From the NCBI RefSeq assembly GCF_002042965.1, contig NZ_MZNT01000002.1, forward strand, positions 496,001 through 560,000: a stretch of 64,000 nt of DNA, in the 5' to 3' direction. Source of the stretch: Paenibacillus sp. 32352. Lineage in GTDB: Bacteria; Bacillota; Bacilli; Paenibacillales; NBRC-103111. The notes below the pieces were generated by a model. It was given only the letters and a program-made list of their open reading frames with translations, had not been told where the DNA came from and searched no databases. Made by a program: the position numbers and the translations under genes. This document shows positions 59,606-64,000 of this stretch, piece after piece. Position 1 is the stretch's first letter; every line of letters starts with the position of its first letter.

Positions 59606-59606
59606 A

Positions 59607-59685
59607 ACGGATATCATACAATGCCTAAGGGTAACTCTAAACTGCGTATCCTTATCCGTGCTGTTTTTTCGGCGCGGATTTTTTT
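59607..59685 (+). terminator. Attenuator: terminator with competing antiterminator
   Basis: The terminator is ATCCGTGC (59654-59661) with GCGCGGAT (59672-59679), then TTTTTT. Its 5' arm can instead pair with the upstream ACGGATA (59607-59613), which is complementary to TATCCGT (59653-59659). The two structures exclude each other. Confidence 0.7.
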
Positions 59686-59722
59686 GTTTATACAAGGATG
59701 CCGGTTTAGAGCTGCGATTTGA
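59621..59722 (+). CDS. Possible second leader ORF (33 residues)
   Basis: The frame ATG 59621 to TGA 59720-59722 encodes 'MPKGNSKLRILIRAVFSARI' plus a hydrophobic tail. It runs through the first terminator and stops exactly at the base of the second. It has no convincing ribosome site, so translation would need re-initiation. The real reason to list it is its position; it may be chance. Confidence 0.3.
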   Translation: MPKGNSKLRILIRAVFSARIFLFIQGCRFRAAI

Positions 59723-59760
59723 GAGCGGAGAATGACGAAGTTCATTCTGCGCTCTTTTTG
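59722..59760 (+). terminator. Second intrinsic terminator in the mutS2-like leader
   Basis: AGAGCG (59722-59727) pairs with CGCTCT (59750-59755) and, after one mismatch, AGAATGA (59729-59735) with TCATTCT (59742-59748), followed by TTTTG. It lies only 32 nt before the start codon of the gene. Confidence 0.85.
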
Positions 59761-59791
59761 CATTTCATTGACAATAAAGGAGAGAAAGATC

Positions 59792-61714
59792 ATGCAAGAA
59801 CAAGCTTTGCAACGTCTGGAATTTCATCGCATTAAAGAAATACTTCTTCAATACGCGGTTTCCTATAGAGGGAAACAGCATGTTGAGCAATTGCTGCCGA
59901 TGACGGGGATCAAAGTGATTCGGCAAAAGCTGGACGAAACGGCGGAAGCCAAAGCTATGCTTCGATTCGGCGCAAGCGTGCCGATCCCTTCCTTGGAGGG
60001 GATTGAACCCGTTATGCAACTGCTAGGCACCGGCTATGTGTTAAATGAGAAAGACTTTATGCATATGCATCAATTCCTAACAAGCTGCGCTCAGCTCGCC
60101 AAATACATGGCGTCCAAGCAGGATGCCGCACCCAAAGTTAGCTCTTATGCAGCTTCGCTTCACGAGCTGAACTCGTTGAAGGGGGCTATCGACAGAAGCA
60201 TCCGCGGAGGAAGAGTGGTTGATTCCGCGAGCAAGGAGCTATTGAAGGTCCGCAAAAGATTGGCTGTGTATGAAGATCGGCTGAAAGGAAAGCTGGATTC
60301 CCTGATGAGCAAGCATAGGAGCATTTTGCAGGAGCAGCTTCTTAGTACGCGAAACGGACGGTATGTGCTGCCTATCAAGAAGGAGCATCGGAAGCTTGTC
60401 AAGGGCAGTGTCCTAGATGAGTCGGCCAGCGGCCAGACCGTCTACATTGAGCCGGCGGAAATTATGAGCCTGCAGGTTGAGCTTTCGGCTTTGAGGGCGG
60501 AGGAGGCGCGTGAAGAGCTGAAGGTGCTTAGTGATTTAACCGCGGAAGCCGAGGGGTACGCACATGAATTGGAAATCAATGTAGAAACCGTAGGAACCTA
60601 CGATTTTATCTTTGCCAAAGCGAAGTACGCCTTAGCGGTAGGGGGCGCTAATGTGGAGCTTAACGATCAGGGCATCATGGATTTTAGTGAGGCGCGTCAT
60701 CCGCTGATGGGGGAACGAATGGTTCCGCTGGATTTTGTTATCGGACGCTCGTTCCAGTCCCTCATTATTACAGGCCCGAATACCGGAGGCAAGACATTGG
60801 CTTTAAAAACCGTCGGTTTATTAACAGCAATGGTACAATCGGGACTCCTGATTCCTGTGAAGGAAGGAAGCATGATGTCGATATTCTCGAATATCGCCGT
60901 GGATATCGGTGACGGCCAAAGCATCGAGCACGCGCTAAGCACGTTCTCGGCTCATATCCGTAACATCATCGATATTCTGCGGATTGCCAACCGGTCGACC
61001 TTGGTGCTCATTGACGAGATGGCTTCCGGTACTGATCCGGGAGAGGGAGTCGGTCTATCTGTAGCCATCCTGGAGGAGCTGCATAGAAGAGGAACCACGG
61101 TGGTGGCTACAACTCATTTTAGTGAAATCAAAAATTTCGCGGAAGCAGCACCAGGCTTCGAAAATGCCCGTATGGAATTCGATGCCGAAACGCTTCAGCC
61201 TTTGTACCGTTTGAGAATAGGTGAAGCCGGACAAAGCTATGCGTTCTTGATTGCTCTGAAGCTTGGCATACCCGAACAGATCGTTCATCGTTCCAGAGCT
61301 ATTGCCGATAGCGGCTTCACATTCGACCATTTGAAGCCAGAGGAGCAAGAAGCAGAGCGGCCTCTTGTTCCTGCTGTCTCGGTAGAAATGGAACAGCCTC
61401 CCACATCTACTAGCAAAGCTTCCCATTCCAGATCATTTCAAATAGGCGACAGCGTGTATATCCCTTACATGGGCCGAACCGGTATTGTGTGTGAACTGGA
61501 GGATGCCAAAGGAATAGTGGGCGTATTGATTCAGAAGCAGCGTTTTAAGATTAATAAAAAGCGTCTTTCTCTTCATATCGAAGGCAAGGATTTGTACCCG
61601 GAGAATTACGATCTGGATATCGTTTTCGAGAGCAAGGAGGACCGGAAAAAGCGCAAGCTTATGAATCGAAAATATGTAAAGGGTCTGACCATAGAAAAGA
61701 AAGCCGAGGACTGA
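59792..61714 (+). CDS. MutS2-like ATPase lacking the Smr nuclease domain
   Basis: 640 residues from ATG 59792, nine bases after AAAGGAG. Residues ~1-300 hold the MutS2 core and lever helices ('LEFHRIKEILLQYAVSYRGK', 'LKGAIDRSIRGGRVVDSASK', 'YVLPIKKEHRKLVKGSVLDE', 'SASGQTVYIEP'). The ATPase has Walker A 'ITGPNTGGKTLALKTVGLLT' (~326-345), 'DIGDGQSIEHALSTFSAHI' and Walker B 'LVLIDEMASGTDPGEGVGL' (~404). A KOW-like segment 'QIGDSVYIPYMGRTGIVCEL' begins near 549. Housekeeping MutS2 is ~785 residues and ends with a Smr domain; this one stops before it. MutS2 splits collided or stalled ribosomes in Bacillus, so a ribosome-directed role is plausible. Expression is governed by an attenuator leader. 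Confidence 0.88.
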   Translation: MQEQALQRLEFHRIKEILLQYAVSYRGKQHVEQLLPMTGIKVIRQKLDETAEAKAMLRFGASVPIPSLEGIEPVMQLLGTGYVLNEKDFMHMHQFLTSCAQLAKYMASKQDAAPKVSSYAASLHELNSLKGAIDRSIRGGRVVDSASKELLKVRKRLAVYEDRLKGKLDSLMSKHRSILQEQLLSTRNGRYVLPIKKEHRKLVKGSVLDESASGQTVYIEPAEIMSLQVELSALRAEEAREELKVLSDLTAEAEGYAHELEINVETVGTYDFIFAKAKYALAVGGANVELNDQGIMDFSEARHPLMGERMVPLDFVIGRSFQSLIITGPNTGGKTLALKTVGLLTAMVQSGLLIPVKEGSMMSIFSNIAVDIGDGQSIEHALSTFSAHIRNIIDILRIANRSTLVLIDEMASGTDPGEGVGLSVAILEELHRRGTTVVATTHFSEIKNFAEAAPGFENARMEFDAETLQPLYRLRIGEAGQSYAFLIALKLGIPEQIVHRSRAIADSGFTFDHLKPEEQEAERPLVPAVSVEMEQPPTSTSKASHSRSFQIGDSVYIPYMGRTGIVCELEDAKGIVGVLIQKQRFKINKKRLSLHIEGKDLYPENYDLDIVFESKEDRKKRKLMNRKYVKGLTIEKKAED

Positions 61715-61813
61715 GCACTCAAGTCCCCTCATTTGGAACCGAACGGGGAATAGGGTACAATAAGGGCAGTCAAGACAGACCGTACATTACAGCATGTTAG
61801 GAGAGAGGCAGCT

Positions 61814-62344
61814 ATGAACGCTCTGGAAACCATTATTACGATTGTGGTTATGAACGTTGTCTATGTATCCCTGTTTACGATTCGAATCATTCTCGTTATG
61901 AAGGCCAGAAGGCTGCTTGCTTCTTTCATCAGTATGTTCGAGGTGTTTGTCTATTTAATGGCATTAAATATTGTGCTGCAAAATATTAATCAGCCTCTGA
62001 ATCTGGCCGCTTATTGTATCGGATGGGGGGCCGGCGTGTGGCTGGGCATTAAGATAGAAGAATGGATTGCCTTAGGCTATTCTACGCTGCAAATCGTCGT
62101 GAATTACGAATCCACTCAATTGCCAATTACGCTTAGGGAAAAGGGCTACGGCGTCACCAGCTGGATGGCAGAAGGAAGAGACGGCCCGCGGCTTGTCATG
62201 CAGGTGCTGACGAAACGCAATCAAGAGAAGCGTCTCATGCAGCTCATTCAGGACTTGGCGCCCAAAGCCTTTGTGATTTCCTACGAGCCCCGTACCTTCC
62301 GCGGCGGCTTTTGGACCAAACGATTGAAAGACCTCAGAGAATGA
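61814..62344 (+). CDS. UPF0316/YebE-like membrane protein (DUF2179)
   Basis: 176 residues. Three N-terminal TM helices ('IIVVMNVVYVSLFTIRIILV'-like, 'LASFISMFEVFVYLMALNIV', 'NLAAYCIGWGAGVWLGIKIE') are followed by a cytoplasmic DUF2179 domain ('LREKGYGVTSWMAEGRDGPR', 'LTKRNQEKRLMQLIQDLAPK', 'AFVISYEPRTFRGGFW'). The family is of unknown function. AGGAGAGAGGCAGCT precedes the ATG. The terminator hairpin overlaps its last codons. Confidence 0.9.
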   Translation: MNALETIITIVVMNVVYVSLFTIRIILVMKARRLLASFISMFEVFVYLMALNIVLQNINQPLNLAAYCIGWGAGVWLGIKIEEWIALGYSTLQIVVNYESTQLPITLREKGYGVTSWMAEGRDGPRLVMQVLTKRNQEKRLMQLIQDLAPKAFVISYEPRTFRGGFWTKRLKDLRE

Positions 62345-62357
62345 GGTCTTTTTTTTT
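62327..62357 (+). terminator. Intrinsic terminator overlapping the 3' end of the UPF0316 gene
   Basis: AAAGACCTCA (62327-62336) pairs with TGAGGTCTTT (62342-62351), followed by six more T. The stop codon TGA is part of the stem. Confidence 0.92.
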
Positions 62358-62381
62358 GCAACGGCCATTCCTCTCTTTCAT

Positions 62382-62407
62382 GTTTCAATTAAGGCTGATT
62401 AGGGTAA
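62382..62407 (+). promoter_or_regulatory. Sigma-B-like promoter before the opuC-type operon
   Basis: GTTTCA (62382-62387), 14-nt spacer, GGGTAA (62402-62407) resembles the Bacillus general-stress consensus GTTTAA-N12-14-GGGTAT. Osmoprotectant transporters are often stress-induced. Whether this organism has sigma-B is unknown. Confidence 0.4.
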
Positions 62408-62439
62408 ACCTATACAGTATGAAGGAGTGATGGCAGCGG

Positions 62440-63645
62440 ATGATTCGTTTTGAACATGTAATGAAACGATATGAAGACGGATATGTCGCCCTCAAAGACA
62501 TCAATCTCGAATTTAAAGAGGGAGAATTGACAGTTCTGATCGGCCCAAGCGGCTGCGGGAAAACCACACTGATGAAGCTGATTAATCGTCTGAACAATCC
62601 TAGTAAGGGGAAAGTTCTTATACGGGGTAAGGATATCTCGACCATCGATCCTGTGGAGCTGCGGCGCAGTATCGGGTATGTCATTCAAAATATCGGTCTA
62701 TTTCCTCACATGACCATAGCGGCTAATGTTGCTGTAGTCCCTAAGCTGCTGCATTGGGATAAGGCTCGTATCGACAGCAGGGTCGACGAACTGCTGCAGC
62801 TGGTGAATCTGGAACCGGAGACTTACCGTAACCGCTATCCCGCGGAGCTCAGCGGAGGACAGCAGCAGCGTATCGGCATTATTCGCGCTCTTGCGGCCAA
62901 TCCGGATATTATCTTGCTGGATGAACCGTTCAGCGCATTGGATCCAATCAGCCGGGAGCAGCTGCAGGAGGATCTGGTACGCCTTCAGCAAGAGCTGAAG
63001 CAGACCATTGTGTTCGTTACCCACGATATGGATGAGGCTTTGAAGATTGCGGATACGATTGTCCTTATGAAGGACGGGGAAGTCGTTCAGAAGGGACGCC
63101 CGGAGCATATTTTACGTCACCCGGCTAATGAGTTCGTCAAAAGCTTTATTGGAGAAAAGAGGCTTCAGACCGAAGCACCGGGCGAATCCATTTCCGTTGA
63201 CGAAGTATTGACGGAAAATGCGGTCATAGCCTATCCGACCCGAGGGATGGCGGAAGCTATCAAATTGATGGAGAAGCGCCGAGTGGATTCCCTGATTATT
63301 GTGGATCGGAATCGCGTTTTACTCGGGTATGCAACGATATTCCAGGTACTGGACCGGTATCGGGAGGAAAATGCTACCTTGGCGGATGTGATGAAGCCTT
63401 TCGAGCACGTAGTCGAGTCCGGTACGCCTCTAATGACGGCGATCACGATCATGAATGAGCGGGGCTTGCCCTACATACCCGTTGTTCGGGAAGGCAAATT
63501 TGCGGGATTGATGACCAAAGGCAGTATCGTGCGGCATCTTGCCGAAGTCTACACGCCGGCGGAGGAAGTTAATGAGCAGGTGCAAGATGAAAATCCTTCT
63601 GCGGATATGGGAACTACGGATGTGAGGGAGGAGGAAAAGGGATGA
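62440..63645 (+). CDS. opuCA: Glycine betaine/carnitine/choline ABC transporter ATP-binding protein
   Basis: 401 residues. Walker A 'IGPSGCGKTTLMKLINRLNN' (Lys41), Q-loop 'GYVIQNIGLFPHMTIAANVA', signature 'PAELSGGQQQRIGIIRALAA', Walker B 'IILLDEPFSALDPISREQLQ' and switch 'FVTHDMDEALKIAD'. Two CBS domains follow (~250-370: 'AIKLMEKRRVDSLIIVDRNR', 'MTAITIMNERGLPYIPVVRE'), the OpuCA arrangement in which ionic strength or c-di-AMP gates transport. The Glu-rich tail overlaps the next gene. AAGGAGTGATGG precedes the ATG. Confidence 0.93.
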   Translation: MIRFEHVMKRYEDGYVALKDINLEFKEGELTVLIGPSGCGKTTLMKLINRLNNPSKGKVLIRGKDISTIDPVELRRSIGYVIQNIGLFPHMTIAANVAVVPKLLHWDKARIDSRVDELLQLVNLEPETYRNRYPAELSGGQQQRIGIIRALAANPDIILLDEPFSALDPISREQLQEDLVRLQQELKQTIVFVTHDMDEALKIADTIVLMKDGEVVQKGRPEHILRHPANEFVKSFIGEKRLQTEAPGESISVDEVLTENAVIAYPTRGMAEAIKLMEKRRVDSLIIVDRNRVLLGYATIFQVLDRYREENATLADVMKPFEHVVESGTPLMTAITIMNERGLPYIPVVREGKFAGLMTKGSIVRHLAEVYTPAEEVNEQVQDENPSADMGTTDVREEEKG

Positions 63646-64000
63646 TGAGCTCCTACTTCGATTTTTTGGCCAGCCGGCAGGCGGATATTTTTCAAGCGCT
63701 CAAGGAGCATCTGATGATTTCCTTCGTTTCTGTGCTGCTCGGTGCGATTATTGCGATTCCTATCGGTATTTTATTGGCGGGGAACCGGATAGGCTGGTTG
63801 AACCAACTCGTCTTTGTGATTGCTAACATTTTGCAGACGATACCGAGCCTAGCGCTTCTTGCGATTTTAATTCCGCTGTTAGGGGTAGGCAGAACTCCTG
63901 CTATCTTTGCATTATTTCTGTATTCCTTGATGCCGATATTACGCAATACCTTCGCCGGCTTTCAGTCGGTCGACCCGAATCTGCTGGAGGCGGCTAGAGG
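63642..64000 (+). CDS. opuCB: Osmoprotectant ABC transporter permease, N-terminal part
   Basis: The frame opens at ATG 63642 (overlapping the opuCA stop TGA, behind GGGAGGAGG) and runs to the window edge, 119 residues visible. It starts 'MMSSYFDFLASRQADIFQAL' and has 'EHLMISFVSVLLGAIIAIPI', 'IANILQTIPSLALLAILIPL', 'LGVGRTPAIFALFLYSLMPI' and 'LRNTFAGFQSVDPNLLEAAR', the start of the EAA loop of OpuCB/ProW-type permeases. The rest of the operon lies beyond 64000. Confidence 0.92.
   Translation, partial: MMSSYFDFLASRQADIFQALKEHLMISFVSVLLGAIIAIPIGILLAGNRIGWLNQLVFVIANILQTIPSLALLAILIPLLGVGRTPAIFALFLYSLMPILRNTFAGFQSVDPNLLEAAR

Noticed and set aside
59792..61714. Calling this gene the housekeeping mutS2
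   Set aside because: It ends about 140 residues early, before the Smr domain, at a clean stop with no frameshifted remainder downstream, so it is more likely a paralog.

Overview
The window looks like chromosome of a spore-forming, Paenibacillus-type Firmicute. GC is moderate, many genes start with TTG or GTG behind strong AGGAGG ribosome sites, and there are copper-amine-oxidase-like surface proteins, a CBM32-bearing secreted protein, several sensor kinases, and T-box and FMN leaders. I found no rRNA, tRNA, CRISPR array, prophage or insertion sequence.

Layout. 1-5.3 kb: end of an AraC regulator, a secreted carbohydrate-active protein behind a cre-like site, an alditol oxidase and a cell-surface protein. 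5.3-8.7 kb: Gln-rich coiled-coil protein, MFS pump, AraC regulator, DinB protein. 8.7-10.3 kb: T-box leader and asd. 10.4-16.9 kb: a giant hybrid kinase, small proteins and a frameshifted SH3-like protein. 16.9-19.9 kb: a DHHW/MBOAT polysaccharide O-acylation pair. 20-24.5 kb: a 4-TM protein, a GlnK/GlnL-like two-component system and a divergent GltT-like symporter. 24.7-35.2 kb: YmaF, a CzcO-like flavoprotein, and two very large convergent repeat proteins (DUF11; 18 carboxypeptidase-regulatory-like repeats) that lack signal peptides. 35.3-42.2 kb: a run of small regulator/target pairs (Rrf2, XRE, TetR, MerR), each with a readable operator. 42.4-47.1 kb: secreted protein, ABC-2 transporter and two-component system. 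47-52.4 kb: YqkE, MATE pump, surface protein, CWC protein, two tiny genes, and an FMN riboswitch in front of an EamA transporter. 52.6-58.8 kb: trxB-dps, YnfA, LysR/ilvE, low-molecular-weight phosphatase, AI-2E-family transporter with an attenuator-like leader. 59-64 kb: YkgJ-like protein, a Smr-less MutS2-like gene behind an elaborate leader, UPF0316 protein and the start of an opuC-type osmoprotectant transporter.

Two signals stand out. First, the MutS2-like ATPase gene (59792-61714) is preceded by a consensus promoter, a 7-residue leader peptide, a 123-nt folded domain whose 5' arm is the end of that peptide's reading frame, an antiterminator/terminator pair and a second strong terminator. 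This is the layout of ribosome-stalling attenuators that control ribosome-protection and antibiotic-resistance genes, and here it sits in front of a relative of the ribosome-splitting ATPase MutS2. Second, three separate promoters (20089, 42329, 52522) each carry four TT(A/C/T)A(C/T)A-like hexamers at exactly 11-bp spacing, the form of a PhoP/OmpR-type binding site, which suggests a shared regulon of a membrane protein, the ABC/two-component operon and trxB-dps.

Annotation is by eye from sequence, without database searches. Family calls rest on recognised motifs. Start codons were moved from the longest frame where a Shine-Dalgarno site decided the matter.
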